From assembly GCA_028865545.1 (NCBI GenBank), contig JAGWJY010000009.1, forward strand, positions 19,955-83,954: DNA of 64,000 nt. Direction: 5' to 3'. This document shows, piece after piece, positions 46,847-56,184 of this stretch (the first letter of the stretch is position 1; each line of letters starts with the position of its first letter). Position numbers and translations under genes: made by a program. The notes under the pieces are model-generated. The model was not told the origin of the DNA. It made no database searches and saw only the letters and a program-made list of their open reading frames with translations. This stretch comes from Alphaproteobacteria bacterium (GTDB taxonomy: Bacteria > Pseudomonadota > Alphaproteobacteria > Micropepsales > Micropepsaceae).

Positions 46847-48256
46847 TCAGACCGAGTAGTACATCTTGAACTCGATCGGATGGGGCGTGTGCTCGAAGGC
46901 ATAGACCTCTTCCATCTTCAGCGAGATATAGGCGTCGATGAAGTCGTCGTTGAAGACGCCGCCCTTCTTGAGGAAGGCGCGGTCGGCGTCGAGGCTTTCC
47001 AGTGCTTGGCGCAGGCTGCCGCAAACCGTCGGGATTTCCTTCAGCTCTTCCGGCGGCAGGTGATAAAGGTCTTTGTCCATCGGATCGCCGGGGTGAATCT
47101 TGTTCTCGATGCCGTCGAGGCCCGCCATCAGCATGGACGCATAGGCGAGGTAGGGGTTCGAGCCGGCGTCGGGGAAACGCACTTCCACGCGCTTGCCCTT
47201 GGGACCCGGCGCGAAGGGAATGCGGCACGACGCGGACCGGTTGCGCGCCGAATAGGCGAGCAGCACCGGCGCCTCGAAGCCCGGGATGAGGCGCTTGTAG
47301 GAGTTGGTCAGCGAGTTGGTGAAAGCGTTGATCGCCTTGGCGTGCTTGATGATGCCGCCGATGTAGTAGAGACAGGTGTCCGACAGATCGGCATAGCCCG
47401 AACCGGCGAACAGCGGCTTGCCGCTTTTCCAGATCGACTGGTGGACATGCATGCCCGAGCCGTTGTCGCCATACATCGGCTTCGGCATGAAAGTCGCCGT
47501 CTTGCCATAGGCGGCCGCCACCTGGTGCACGACATACTTGTAGATCTGCATGTTGTCGCCGCACTTGGTCAGCGTGTTGAACTTGAAGCCCAATTCATGC
47601 TGCGCGCTGGCGACTTCGTGATGGTGCTTTTCGGGCTGGATGCCCATGTCGCCCATGATGGCGAGCATCTCGCCCCGGATGTCCTGCGCGGAGTCGATCG
47701 GCGGAACGGGGAAGTAGCCGCCCTTGACCATGGGGCGATGGCCGAGGTTGCCGCTCTCGTATTCCGTTCCGATGTTCCAGGAGCCTTCCACGGAGTCAAT
47801 TTCGTAAAAGCACTTGTTCATCGACGCGTCGAAACGGACGTTGTCGAAGATGAAGAATTCCGCTTCTGGACCGAAGAACGCCGTGTCGCCGACGCCGGAC
47901 GAAACGACATATTGCTCGGCGGCCTTGGCGATCGAACGCGGGCAGCGGTTGTAGCGCTGACCGGTTGTCGGTTCGACGACGTCGCAGGTGATCGCCAGCG
48001 TAGTCTGGGCGAAGAAGGGGTCGATGACTGCCGTGTCGCAATCGGGCAGCAGCGTCATGTCAGACTCGTTGATCGCCTTCCAGCCCGCGATCGACGAGCC
48101 GTCGAACATGGTGCCGTTGGTCAGGAAGTCCTCATCCACCAGCGACAGGTCGAAGGTGACGTGCTGCCACTTCCCGCGCGGATCGGTGAACCTCAGATCG
48201 ACATATTTGACGTCCTTGGCCTTGATCATCGACAGGACGGATTGTGCGTTAGCCAT
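46847..48256 (-). CDS. glnA: Glutamine synthetase, type I
   Basis: Makes glutamine from glutamate, ammonia and ATP; dodecameric, cytosolic; 469 residues. [10 protein letters not shown] and [10 protein letters not shown] are metal/ATP motifs, and the C-terminal [11 protein letters not shown] holds Tyr398, the adenylylation site of the GSI-beta class. It is 50 bp downstream of glnB, and the two are probably cotranscribed from the sigma-54-type promoter before glnB, so the gene is nitrogen-controlled at transcription and at activity level. Confidence 0.98.
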   Translation of the reverse strand: MANAQSVLSMIKAKDVKYVDLRFTDPRGKWQHVTFDLSLVDEDFLTNGTMFDGSSIAGWKAINESDMTLLPDCDTAVIDPFFAQTTLAITCDVVEPTTGQRYNRCPRSIAKAAEQYVVSSGVGDTAFFGPEAEFFIFDNVRFDASMNKCFYEIDSVEGSWNIGTEYESGNLGHRPMVKGGYFPVPPIDSAQDIRGEMLAIMGDMGIQPEKHHHEVASAQHELGFKFNTLTKCGDNMQIYKYVVHQVAAAYGKTATFMPKPMYGDNGSGMHVHQSIWKSGKPLFAGSGYADLSDTCLYYIGGIIKHAKAINAFTNSLTNSYKRLIPGFEAPVLLAYSARNRSASCRIPFAPGPKGKRVEVRFPDAGSNPYLAYASMLMAGLDGIENKIHPGDPMDKDLYHLPPEELKEIPTVCGSLRQALESLDADRAFLKKGGVFNDDFIDAYISLKMEEVYAFEHTPHPIEFKMYYSV

Positions 48257-48306
48257 AGTCTCGGTCTTTCCCCTTATGTTGGAACTTCGTTTGTCTGGGC
48301 CAGGCG

Positions 48307-48666
<360 letters not shown>

Positions 48667-48691
48667 CTAGATACCGCGCCGTTAAGGAAGT

Positions 48692-48707
48692 AGCAGGGGT
48701 TGTGCCA
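48692..48707 (-). promoter_or_regulatory. Sigma-54 (-24/-12) promoter of glnBA
   Basis: On the minus strand TGGCAC (48707-48702) and CTGCT (48696-48692) leave exactly 10 nt between the invariant GG and GC, as RpoN promoters require; one base (C for T in TTGC) departs from consensus. The start of transcription would lie about 36 nt before glnB. Confidence 0.8.
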
Positions 48708-48796
48708 AGTTCTGGGGACTTAATCACAAGTAATTTCAGAAGCTTATCATAGTGCCCATTTTGCCTCCATGAAATCTGCACATAAAACGAACAAAC

Positions 48797-48813
48797 TGCA
48801 CTTTAAATGGGCA
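48797..48813 (-). promoter_or_regulatory. Candidate NtrC enhancer site
   Basis: TGCACT-TTAAA-TGGGCA fits the NtrC palindrome TGCACC-N5-GGTGCA at 9 of 12 half-site positions. It is about 120 nt upstream of the predicted glnB transcription start, the distance usual for enhancer-bound NtrC. Confidence 0.45.
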
Positions 48814-48901
48814 TTTTGTGCAATGACGAATCGTTGTCAGTGCGGAGCCGGTTTTGCGATGGTGCGCGCCCTTGGTGGACGTCTTTGAGAGTCATTCTGC
48901 G

Positions 48902-50104
48902 ATGCCGAGCGGCGACAGGCACTTCAACCCCGTTTTCTCAAATTTGCCGACAACGATCTTCACGGTGATGTCCGCGCTGGCGGTCGAGCATCGGGCGATC
49001 AATCTGGGGCAGGGCTTTCCCGACGAGGACGGACCGCTGCCGATCCGCGAAGCGGCCGCCCGCGCGTTGCAGAAGGACTCCAACCAGTATCCGCCTATGA
49101 AAGGGCTCGCGGAGCTACGCCGCGCGCTGGCGACTCACACCGAGCGCTTTTATGGAATGCGTTTCGATCCTGACAGCGAGATCGTCGTTACGTCCGGAGC
49201 GACGGAGGCGCTGACCGCGTCCATTCTTGCTTTTGCGCGCGCCGGCGACGAGGTCGTGTTGATCGACCCTTCCTATGATTCCTACCGCCCCGTCGCCGAG
49301 ACTGCAGGCGCCATTGTGCGCACCATCAAGCTGACACCACCGGAATGGCGGCTGACCGAAGAGGCGCTGCGCGCCGCCGTGACGCCAAAGACCAGTGCGT
49401 TCATTCTGAATTCGCCGATGAATCCCGTCGGGCGCGTGTTCGACCGCGGCGAACTGGAAGCCGTCGCGCGCGTGCTCGCGGCCTCAAACGCCGTGGCGAT
49501 CTGCGACGAAGTCTACGAGCATCTCGCCTTCGACGGACGGCAGCACATCCCGCTGGCGAGCCTACCCGGAATGCGCGAGCGCACGGTGCGCATCGGTTCC
49601 GCGGGCAAGATGTTCGCGCTGACCGGCTGGAAAGTGGGCTGGGTGATTGGTGCGGCCACCGTCATCGAAGTGGTCGCCAAAGCGCACCAATTCCTGACTT
49701 TCACGACGTCACCCGCTTTACAGAGGGGTGTCGCCCACGCGCTGGAACACGAGATCGGCTTCACACTGGGCCAGACGCGCGACCTGCAATCCAATCGTGA
49801 TTTGCTGGCGGACGGCATCGCCAAGCTCGGGTTCAAGCCTTTGCCGAGCGAAGGGACCTACTTCCTCACGGCGGACATAAGCGGTCTGACCAACGAGAGC
49901 GACAGGGATTTTTGCGTGCGGCTGGTGCGCGAGGCGGGCGTTGCGGCAATTCCGCTGTCCGTGTTCATGCAGGGCAAAAAACCTGATAATTTTATACGTT
50001 TCGCGTTCTGCAAGAAGCGCGAAATCATAGAAGAGGCGCTTGTACGCCTCGAAAAATACTTCCAGGGGGGAAGGAACAATGGGCCGGCTTTACTTGGTTC
50101 GTAA
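48902..50104 (+). CDS. Aminotransferase class I/II (kynurenine/methionine aminotransferase-like)
   Basis: Fold-type I PLP aminotransferase of 400 residues. AGKMFALTGWKVGW holds the PLP Lys, NSPMNPVGRVF the Asn/Arg substrate segment and DEVYEHLAFD the PLP Asp. The start INLGQGFPDEDGP and overall length fit the YbdL/KAT group acting on methionine, aromatic amino acids or kynurenine; substrate unproven. ATG 48902 chosen over TTG 48854. It overlaps the next gene by 26 bp. Confidence 0.88.
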   Translation: MPSGDRHFNPVFSNLPTTIFTVMSALAVEHRAINLGQGFPDEDGPLPIREAAARALQKDSNQYPPMKGLAELRRALATHTERFYGMRFDPDSEIVVTSGATEALTASILAFARAGDEVVLIDPSYDSYRPVAETAGAIVRTIKLTPPEWRLTEEALRAAVTPKTSAFILNSPMNPVGRVFDRGELEAVARVLAASNAVAICDEVYEHLAFDGRQHIPLASLPGMRERTVRIGSAGKMFALTGWKVGWVIGAATVIEVVAKAHQFLTFTTSPALQRGVAHALEHEIGFTLGQTRDLQSNRDLLADGIAKLGFKPLPSEGTYFLTADISGLTNESDRDFCVRLVREAGVAAIPLSVFMQGKKPDNFIRFAFCKKREIIEEALVRLEKYFQGGRNNGPALLGS

Positions 50105-50627
50105 TGCGCGGACCGACGATGGAACGGGCTTCGCGGAGAACCCCAGATTGGACGAGGTCGGCCAGGAACAGGCAGAAGCCGTCGTCAGAAAATTGGGACA
50201 CCTAAGGCGGCCAAAGATCCTGACGAGTCCGCAGCGCCGTGCGATGGAAACGGTGGCGCCGCTGGCGCGACATTGCCTCGCAATGCCGGTTGTCGATGAA
50301 GCCCTCACGTTGATGCCGCTGCCGAGTGCGGAAAGCTGCGATCGCGAAGCATGGCTGCTTGCCTTCATGGAAAGTTCGTGGCGCGACGCTCCGCCGCTGC
50401 AGCGGCGTTGGCGGGAAAGCTGCCTGTTCGCGCTCGCGGGTTTGACCGGAGATGTCGTCATCGCCTCACATTTCATTGTCATCAACATGATCGTCGGCGC
50501 AGCCACCGGCGACGACCGGGTCGTGATCTTCAAGCCCGACAACGGTTCGATCACCACACTGGACGTCACGGACGGCAAGTTGTCGCTGGTCGAGCTTGGC
50601 CGGCAGGCGGCGACCCGCCCGCTGTGA
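50079..50627 (+). CDS. Histidine phosphatase-fold protein lacking the catalytic His
   Basis: A 182-residue member of the phosphoglycerate mutase-like/histidine phosphatase superfamily. LDEVGQEQAEAV, TSPQRRAMETVAPLA and the second-His motif VVIASHF are kept, but the N-terminal RHG motif reads RNA (LYLVRNARTDD): the phospho-accepting His is Asn (AAT). A His codon is one base away. It may be a pseudoenzyme or a binding protein. AAGGA precedes ATG 50079, inside the end of the aminotransferase gene, so it is translationally coupled. Confidence 0.85.
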   Translation: MGRLYLVRNARTDDGTGFAENPRLDEVGQEQAEAVVRKLGHLRRPKILTSPQRRAMETVAPLARHCLAMPVVDEALTLMPLPSAESCDREAWLLAFMESSWRDAPPLQRRWRESCLFALAGLTGDVVIASHFIVINMIVGAATGDDRVVIFKPDNGSITTLDVTDGKLSLVELGRQAATRPL

Positions 50628-50663
50628 TTTGCGGCTGCCGGCGCTTCTGAAAGGTGTAGTCTT

Positions 50664-52169
50664 GTGGCGGGCGTGGACCTACAAAGTGCCATGAGCCACG
50701 AGATCGTCACCGTCGCCGAGATGTACGCGGCCGACCGTTATGCGGCCGACCACGGCACGCCCTCTCTGACTCTGATGGAAAATGCCGGCCGCACGGTGGT
50801 CGAGGAGATCGCCAGGATATGGCGGCCGCGGCGGACACTGGTGCTCTGTGGCCCCGGCAACAATGGCGGCGACGGCTTCGTCGTTGCACGGCTGCTGACG
50901 GCACGTGGCTGGGATGTGCGCGTGGCTCTGCTCGGCCGTCGTGAAAATCTCAAGGGCGACGCCGTGCGGATGGCAGCGCAATGGACGGGCAGGATCGAGC
51001 CGCTGTCGCCATCCTTGCTGGACGAGGCGGAACTCGTCGTGGATGCCCTGTTCGGTGCGGGGTTGCAGCGTCCGCTGGAAGGCATCGCGCGCGACACGGT
51101 GTTGGCACTCAATATCAGCAAGGTGCCTGTCGTGGCAGTCGACATGCCGAGCGGCGTGCACGGCGATTTCGGACGCGCGCTCGACGACGTCTGCGTAAAG
51201 GCCGACGTCACCGTGACCTTCTTCCGCCGGAAGCCGGCGCATGTGCTGATGCCGGGCCGCTTGAAATGTGGCCGCATCATCGTCACCCAGATCGGTATTC
51301 CCGACGCGGCGCTCGAAGTCATCAACCCGAAAATCTTCGCCAACGAACCGGCATTGTGGGGCAGTGATTTTCCGCGACCGGATCCGCTCGGTCACAAATA
51401 TGCGCGCGGCCACGCACTGATCGTCAGTGGGCCGGCGCAGGCGACGGGAGCGGCGCGGCTGGCGGCGCGCGGCGCACTGCGCATCGGCGCCGGCTTGGTA
51501 AGCGTCGCGAGCCCACTCGACGCCGTCGCGATCAACGCCGCGCAGCTGACCGCCATCATGGTGAAGCCGTTCAATGGCGCAAATGGTTTGGCGGGCATTC
51601 TGCAGGACAAGCGCTTTAATGCTGTCGTCATCGGGCCCGGCTGCGGCGTGGGGCAGGGCACGCGCGAGCTTGTCACCGCCGTGCTGAAAAGCGGCGCGAC
51701 CACCGTGCTCGATGCCGATGCATTGACCTCGTTCGCCCACGACACACAGGCGCTGTTTCACCTGTTACGGCCGTCCACCGTGCTGACGCCGCACGAAGGC
51801 GAATTCGAGCGGCTGTTCCCGGGCCTGCTGGCGCATTCGCAGAGCCGTATCGACGCGGTCCGCGACGCGGCGTCGGCCGCGAAATGCATCGTACTTCTGA
51901 AAGGTCCGGACACCGCGATCGCCGGGCCTGACGGACGGGTCTGCATTTCCACCAACGCGCCGCCGACCCTGGCGACCGCCGGATCGGGCGATGTGCTGGC
52001 GGGGTTCATCGCCGGTTTGCTGGCGCAGGGCATGGACACATTCCAGGCAGCGGCCGCGGCGGCGTGGCTGCACGGCGAAGCGGCGGCGCATTTTGGCCCC
52101 GGGTTGATCTCGGAGGATTTGCCCGAACAATTGCCGGCGCGGCTTCGGCAATTATACGAAGACAGGTGA
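50664..52169 (+). CDS. nnr: Bifunctional NAD(P)HX epimerase/dehydratase
   Basis: Repairs hydrated NADH/NADPH. The 501-residue protein joins an N-terminal YjeF_N epimerase domain (LMENAGR, GPGNNGGDGFVVARLL, VVDALFGAGL) to a C-terminal ribokinase-fold dehydratase domain (LTPHEGEFERL, LLKGPDTAIAGPDG, TAGSGDVLAGFIAGLLAQG). GTG 50664 has AAAGGTG at good spacing; ATG 50691 is an alternative start. It is followed one nt later by the Nudix gene. Confidence 0.94.
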   Translation: MAGVDLQSAMSHEIVTVAEMYAADRYAADHGTPSLTLMENAGRTVVEEIARIWRPRRTLVLCGPGNNGGDGFVVARLLTARGWDVRVALLGRRENLKGDAVRMAAQWTGRIEPLSPSLLDEAELVVDALFGAGLQRPLEGIARDTVLALNISKVPVVAVDMPSGVHGDFGRALDDVCVKADVTVTFFRRKPAHVLMPGRLKCGRIIVTQIGIPDAALEVINPKIFANEPALWGSDFPRPDPLGHKYARGHALIVSGPAQATGAARLAARGALRIGAGLVSVASPLDAVAINAAQLTAIMVKPFNGANGLAGILQDKRFNAVVIGPGCGVGQGTRELVTAVLKSGATTVLDADALTSFAHDTQALFHLLRPSTVLTPHEGEFERLFPGLLAHSQSRIDAVRDAASAAKCIVLLKGPDTAIAGPDGRVCISTNAPPTLATAGSGDVLAGFIAGLLAQGMDTFQAAAAAAWLHGEAAAHFGPGLISEDLPEQLPARLRQLYEDR

Positions 52170-52170
52170 T

Positions 52171-52794
52171 ATGCAACCGAAATGGCTTCTTTGGGCGCGT
52201 GAACTGCAGGCGGCGGCGCAAAGCGGGCTGACCTACACGGAAAATCCATATGATCGCGCGCGCTACGAAGCGATGCAGGTATTGGCGGCGCGCATCATGG
52301 CGGAAGGCTCCGGTGCCGACATGTCGGTCATCGAGGGGCTGTTCAACGGGCAGGCCGGCTATGCGACGCCGAAGGTCGACGTGCGCGGTGCGATCTTCCG
52401 CGATCGGAGCGTGCTGCTGGTCAGCGAAACGCTGGACCACGGCCGCTGGACCATGCCCGGCGGCTTCGCCGATGTGAACGAGGCGCCGAGCGAAAGTGTG
52501 GTACGAGAAGTGGCGGAAGAAGCCGGCTATGTCGTCAAGGTGCGCAAGCTTGCCGCAGTTTATGACCGCGACAAGCACGGGCATCCCCATCCGCATCCGT
52601 TCCACATCTACAAGATGTTTTTCGTCTGCGACGAAGTCGGTCCGTGCGAAAAATCGGACCTGGAGACCGGCGAGGCGCGCTTCTTCCCGCTCGACGCGTT
52701 GCCGGAACTGTCGTTGCCGCGCGTGCTGCCCTGGCAGATCCACCGCATGTACGAGCACCTGCAATCGCCATCCTTGCCGACGGATTTCGATTGA
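52171..52794 (+). CDS. Nudix hydrolase (ADP-ribose pyrophosphatase-like)
   Basis: A 207-residue hydrolase with an N-terminal helical Nudix-associated domain (about 1-60) and a Nudix box GGFADVNEAPSESVVREVAEEAGY region (about 107-129) matching GX5EX7REVxEEXG. This domain pair is typical of enzymes cleaving ADP-ribose or similar dinucleotides. It starts one nt after the NAD(P)HX repair gene, which supports a role in nucleotide clean-up. Confidence 0.9.
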   Translation: MQPKWLLWARELQAAAQSGLTYTENPYDRARYEAMQVLAARIMAEGSGADMSVIEGLFNGQAGYATPKVDVRGAIFRDRSVLLVSETLDHGRWTMPGGFADVNEAPSESVVREVAEEAGYVVKVRKLAAVYDRDKHGHPHPHPFHIYKMFFVCDEVGPCEKSDLETGEARFFPLDALPELSLPRVLPWQIHRMYEHLQSPSLPTDFD

Positions 52795-52809
52795 GGAATA
52801 GAATGGCGC

Positions 52810-53313
52810 ATGACTGACGTCGTCATCCGTCGCGTCGAGCGAAGCGATCTGCCTGCGCTGCTGGCGATCTACAATCACTATGTCGTCCACACGCCCGTGA
52901 CGTTCGACGTCGAGCCGCGCACGCTGGCGCAACGCCAAGTCTGGCTCGATACCTTTGCGTCGTCGGGCCGCTACCAATGCTTCGTGGCGGCGCGCGATAG
53001 TCAGGCGATCGGCTGGGCGTGTTCGGGCAAGTTCAAGGAGAAGGCAGCCTACGAGACCTCGGTGGAGACCAGCATCTATCTGGCGCCGGGTGAACAGAGC
53101 AAAGGCCTAGGCCGCAAACTTTATGAGACGCTGCTCAGCGCGCTGGCGAAAGAAGATCTGCACCGCGCCTTCGGCGGTGTCACGCTGCCGAACGAGGGTT
53201 CCGTTGGCGTACACCGGGCGTTGGGCTTTTCCCTGGTCGGCACCTATCCCGAAGTGGGCCGCAAGTTCGGGCGGTTCTGGGATGTGGCGTGGTTCGGCCG
53301 GCCGTTCCGCTGA
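52810..53313 (+). CDS. GNAT acetyltransferase (phosphinothricin/methionine sulfoximine type)
   Basis: A 167-residue N-acetyltransferase. IYNHYVVHTPVTFDVEP is the signature of the PAT/MnaT group, and SIYLAPGEQSKGLGRKLYETLL is the acetyl-CoA loop; the C-terminal HRALGFSLVGTYPEVGRKFGRFWDVAWF is also typical. Known relatives acetylate L-methionine sulfoximine/sulfone or phosphinothricin, glutamine-synthetase inhibitors, which is interesting given glnA nearby, though the link is only suggestive. 15 bp after the Nudix gene. Confidence 0.88.
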   Translation: MTDVVIRRVERSDLPALLAIYNHYVVHTPVTFDVEPRTLAQRQVWLDTFASSGRYQCFVAARDSQAIGWACSGKFKEKAAYETSVETSIYLAPGEQSKGLGRKLYETLLSALAKEDLHRAFGGVTLPNEGSVGVHRALGFSLVGTYPEVGRKFGRFWDVAWFGRPFR

Positions 53314-53409
53314 CGCCGCGCCGCTGGATTCCAAATTCATCGCAGCGATCAAGCTGTTGCATTGGCGGCGCGCTACGGACTGCAACGAACTCGCAGCGCT
53401 CACCCATGG

Positions 53410-53425
53410 TTAATAAACCTTTAAC
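53410..53425. promoter_or_regulatory. CtrA-type box
   Basis: TTAA-N7-TTAAC, an exact match to the full CtrA binding consensus, 57 nt before the second bactofilin gene. A second TTAA-N3-TTAA lies at 53442-53452. CtrA is the alphaproteobacterial cell-cycle regulator; binding here is inferred. Confidence 0.6.
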
Positions 53426-53481
53426 GTGACGTCGGGAGCTGTTAATAATTAAATTTTGCAAGAAAGTATCATGGAGGGGAC

Positions 53482-54237
53482 ATGTTTGGAGCACAAAAGA
53501 TTGGCGACGAGCACGAGTTGGCGCTGACGGGTTTGGAACGCGCGAAGTTGGAGCGCGACCTTCAGGCCGACAGACCGCTGCCCAGTTCGCCGCCGACTCC
53601 GGTCCTTACACCGCCGCCGAGCAGGCCGGCGGCCACGCTGCCGAGCCAACCGCCAGCGCCGTCCACGCCGAGTGGAAACGCAGCGCATGTGCTGGCCGGC
53701 CCAGGCGTCAAACTCAAGGGCGACATCACAGGATGCGATACGCTGCGCGTCGAAGGCATCGTCGACGGCACGGCTGTGGCGCGTCAGCTCATCGTCTGCA
53801 CCGGCGGCAGTTTTCTGGGGACGGCCGAGATCGAGGACGCGGAGATCGAAGGTTATTACGACGGCACGCTGAATGTGCACGGCAGGCTCCTGCTGCGCAG
53901 CAGCGGCCGCATCTCCGGCACCCTCAGCTACGGCCAGATCGAAGTGGAGCGGGGCGGCGAAATCATCGGCCACATCGCATCCTATCAAAAACAGGAAGCG
54001 CCCAAGTCGGCGGCGAATGTGCAGCTGGTGTCGGTATCCAGCGAAAGGCGGACATCGGCAGCTTCGGCGGGGTCCGCTGTGGCATACCAGCCGCCGCCAA
54101 GCGAACCCACTGTGCCGAGAAAGGATGTCGCGCCCGTGATGGCGCACTCCGAAGCGCCAACGCCACAGCCTGTGCCGCAGGACGTGGGCGAGGTGCAGCC
54201 GAAGGCGCGCAAGAGCCTGTTCTTCGGGCGCGGTTGA
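53482..54237 (+). CDS. Bactofilin (second copy)
   Basis: A 251-residue bactofilin: a charged N-terminus and Pro-rich linker (about 30-65), a beta-helix core (about 70-165; GVKLKGDITGCDTLRVEGIVDG, GRISGTLSYGQIEVERGGEIIG), and a long Pro/Ala/Ser C-terminal tail ending KARKSLFFGRG. It differs strongly from the copy at 9963-10544 and has no adjacent peptidase. ATG 53482 is preceded by a GGAGGGG. A CtrA-type box lies upstream. Confidence 0.85.
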   Translation: MFGAQKIGDEHELALTGLERAKLERDLQADRPLPSSPPTPVLTPPPSRPAATLPSQPPAPSTPSGNAAHVLAGPGVKLKGDITGCDTLRVEGIVDGTAVARQLIVCTGGSFLGTAEIEDAEIEGYYDGTLNVHGRLLLRSSGRISGTLSYGQIEVERGGEIIGHIASYQKQEAPKSAANVQLVSVSSERRTSAASAGSAVAYQPPPSEPTVPRKDVAPVMAHSEAPTPQPVPQDVGEVQPKARKSLFFGRG

Positions 54238-54433
54238 AGAGGTTTGGCCGGAAAGGCGCTGCCGCAGCACGGGTTTGCGGCCGCTATGGCGCCGGCGCCG
54301 CCATGAGCGCCCGCCAGTCTCCGGCGCGGCAGAAAAGGCTGCTAACTAGGCCTAGCGGCCCGCCAAATCCCCTGCTATAGCGGCGCCCTTCTGCAGCGCC
54401 GGTCCTCCGGCCGGTGGGGTGGAAGGCCCGCGC

Positions 54434-54518
54434 GCGGGCGTGGCGGAACTGGTAGACGCGCTGGATTTAGGTTCCAGTGATGAAAGTCGTGGGGGTTCAA
54501 GTCCCTCCGCCCGCACCA
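54434..54518 (+). tRNA. tRNA-Leu (anticodon UAG)
   Basis: Acceptor arms GCGGGCG and CGCCCGC pair perfectly, with A discriminator and encoded CCA (54516-54518). The anticodon stem CTGGA/TCCAG encloses TTTAGGT, giving anticodon UAG for CUN codons. A long variable arm and T-arm loop TTCAAGT fit class II tRNA-Leu. 85 nt including CCA. Confidence 0.95.
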
Positions 54519-54634
54519 GCCTTCGCGTGCGGAGCAGGCGAAGGGTGTCCACCGGAGCCTTGGCGTAAGTGGACTGGCTGAATTGCCGCCGCCTCGGGTG
54601 GCGGGCCAGTGATTGGGATACTTAAGGAACTGAT

Positions 54635-55999
54635 ATGCAGATTACCGAGACCGTTTCCGAAGGCCTGCGCCGCGAATACAAGGTGACCGTTGGAGCCGCC
54701 GACCTCGATGCGCGCCTTGTCGGCAAGCTCGAAGAGATCAAGCCGCGGCTCAGCCTCAAGGGTTTCCGGCCGGGTAAGGCGCCCGTATCGTTCCTGAAGA
54801 AGACGTATGGCAAGTCGATGATGGGTGAGATCGTCGAGGCCGCCGTCAATGAAGGCAGCCAGAAGGCGGTCACCGACAATGCGCTCAAAGTGGCTTTCCC
54901 GCCGCGCGTCGAGGCGGTGGGCGACGTGCAGCAGGTGATCGACGGCAAAGCCGATCTCGAGTTCCGCGTTCTCGTCGACCTGATGCCGGATTTCGAACTC
55001 GGCGACGTCTCGAAGATCGAGGTCGAACGTCTCGTATCCGAGGTCAGCGAAGCCGACGTTGACGACTCCGTCAAACGCCTGGCCGAACAGTCGCGCAGCT
55101 ATACGGCGCGCGCCGAAGGCGAGGCCGCGCAGAAGGATGACGCCGTGACGATCGATTTCGTTGGCAGCGTCGATGGCGAAGAGTTTTCCGGCGGCAAGGC
55201 CGACGACTTTAACCTCGTGCTGGGCTCCGGCCAGTTGATCCCCGGTTTCGAGGATCAGCTCATCGGCGCCAAGGCGGGTGAGGCGCGAGAGGTCAAGGTA
55301 ACGTTCCCGGCCGACTACCCGGAAGCAAAGCTCGCCGGCAAGGATGCGCTGTTTGCCGTCACGGTAAAAGAAGTGAAGGCGCCCGATGCGCTGGTGATCG
55401 ACGACGAGCTTGCCAAAAAGCTCGGCCTCGATACGCTCGGCACACTGAAAGAGCGCATGCGCGACCAGTTGAAGCGCGAATACGCTTCTGCCAGCCGCCT
55501 GCATCTCAAGCGCCGCATTCTGGACGCGCTTGACGCGCAGCATTCCTTCTCGCTGCCGCCGACCATGGTGGAAGGCGAGTTCAACGGCATCTGGCGTCAG
55601 GTCGAAGCCGAGTTGAAGCGCGAGGGCAAGACGGCCGACGACGAAGGTAAGTCCGAGGAAGAACTCAAGAAGGAATATCACGACATCGCCGAGCGCCGCG
55701 TGCGGCTCGGTCTGGTGCTGGCGCGGCTGGGCGAACAGAACGGCCTGACGGTCGGCAATGACGAAATCCAGCGCGCCATCGCCACCCGCGCGCGCCAGTT
55801 CCCGGGCCAGGAGCAGCAGGTGTTCGAGTACTACGCCAGGAACCAGCAGGCGCTGGCGGAAATCCGCGCGCCGTTGTTCGAGGACAAGGTGGTGGACTTC
55901 ATCGCCGAGCTCGCCCAGGTGACTGACAAGACGGTCGACCGCGAGACGCTGTTCCTCGATCCGGACGATGCGGCCGAGAAGCTGAAGAAGAGCGAATAA
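54635..55999 (+). CDS. tig: Trigger factor
   Basis: Ribosome-bound chaperone with peptidyl-prolyl isomerase activity, 454 residues. The ribosome-binding tail has GFRPGKAP (about 46-53); the FKBP-like PPIase insert (about 160-245) reads DDAVTIDFVGSVDGEEFSGG and LIPGFEDQLIGAKAGE; the rest is the helical substrate-cradling domain. AAGGAA precedes the ATG. Followed by a strong hairpin terminator. Confidence 0.97.
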   Translation: MQITETVSEGLRREYKVTVGAADLDARLVGKLEEIKPRLSLKGFRPGKAPVSFLKKTYGKSMMGEIVEAAVNEGSQKAVTDNALKVAFPPRVEAVGDVQQVIDGKADLEFRVLVDLMPDFELGDVSKIEVERLVSEVSEADVDDSVKRLAEQSRSYTARAEGEAAQKDDAVTIDFVGSVDGEEFSGGKADDFNLVLGSGQLIPGFEDQLIGAKAGEAREVKVTFPADYPEAKLAGKDALFAVTVKEVKAPDALVIDDELAKKLGLDTLGTLKERMRDQLKREYASASRLHLKRRILDALDAQHSFSLPPTMVEGEFNGIWRQVEAELKREGKTADDEGKSEEELKKEYHDIAERRVRLGLVLARLGEQNGLTVGNDEIQRAIATRARQFPGQEQQVFEYYARNQQALAEIRAPLFEDKVVDFIAELAQVTDKTVDRETLFLDPDDAAEKLKKSE

Positions 56000-56018
56000 C
56001 CGTTCTCAGATCGCGTGC

Positions 56019-56046
56019 ACAAAGGGCGCCGGCTTCGGCGCCCTTT
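56019..56046 (+). terminator. Terminator after tig
   Basis: A perfect 12 bp stem with a GCTT loop begins 20 nt after the tig stop. The right arm ends CTTTG and is followed by only a short T-rich stretch. Confidence 0.8.
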
Positions 56047-56110
56047 GCCTTTGCGCCCAAGGCGTTACGGCGCACGGCGTCGTCGATGGCTAGGAAGGCA
56101 TAAATTCCTA

Positions 56111-56170
56111 TTGCTGTTTATCGATAAATGTATATTGTATTTCGATATTGATGCATCGTTTGTCGATGCA
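56111..56170 (+). promoter_or_regulatory. Promoter-operator region of the DUF2975/Xre cassette
   Basis: An AT-rich stretch holds TTGCTG, a perfect 12 bp palindrome TTTATCGATAAA (56117-56128), TATATTGTAT, and a perfect 7 bp inverted repeat TGCATCG/CGATGCA (56152-56170). The palindrome sits between plausible -35 and -10 elements, as repressor sites often do. The Xre-type regulator at the end of the cassette is the obvious candidate to bind it. Confidence 0.5.
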
Positions 56171-56184
56171 GGGAGGAGGGCCTC

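Noticed and set aside
54434..54634. tRNA-Leu 3' end as a phage or island attachment site
   Set aside because: No integrase, no repeat of the tRNA end and no foreign-looking genes follow; tig comes next.
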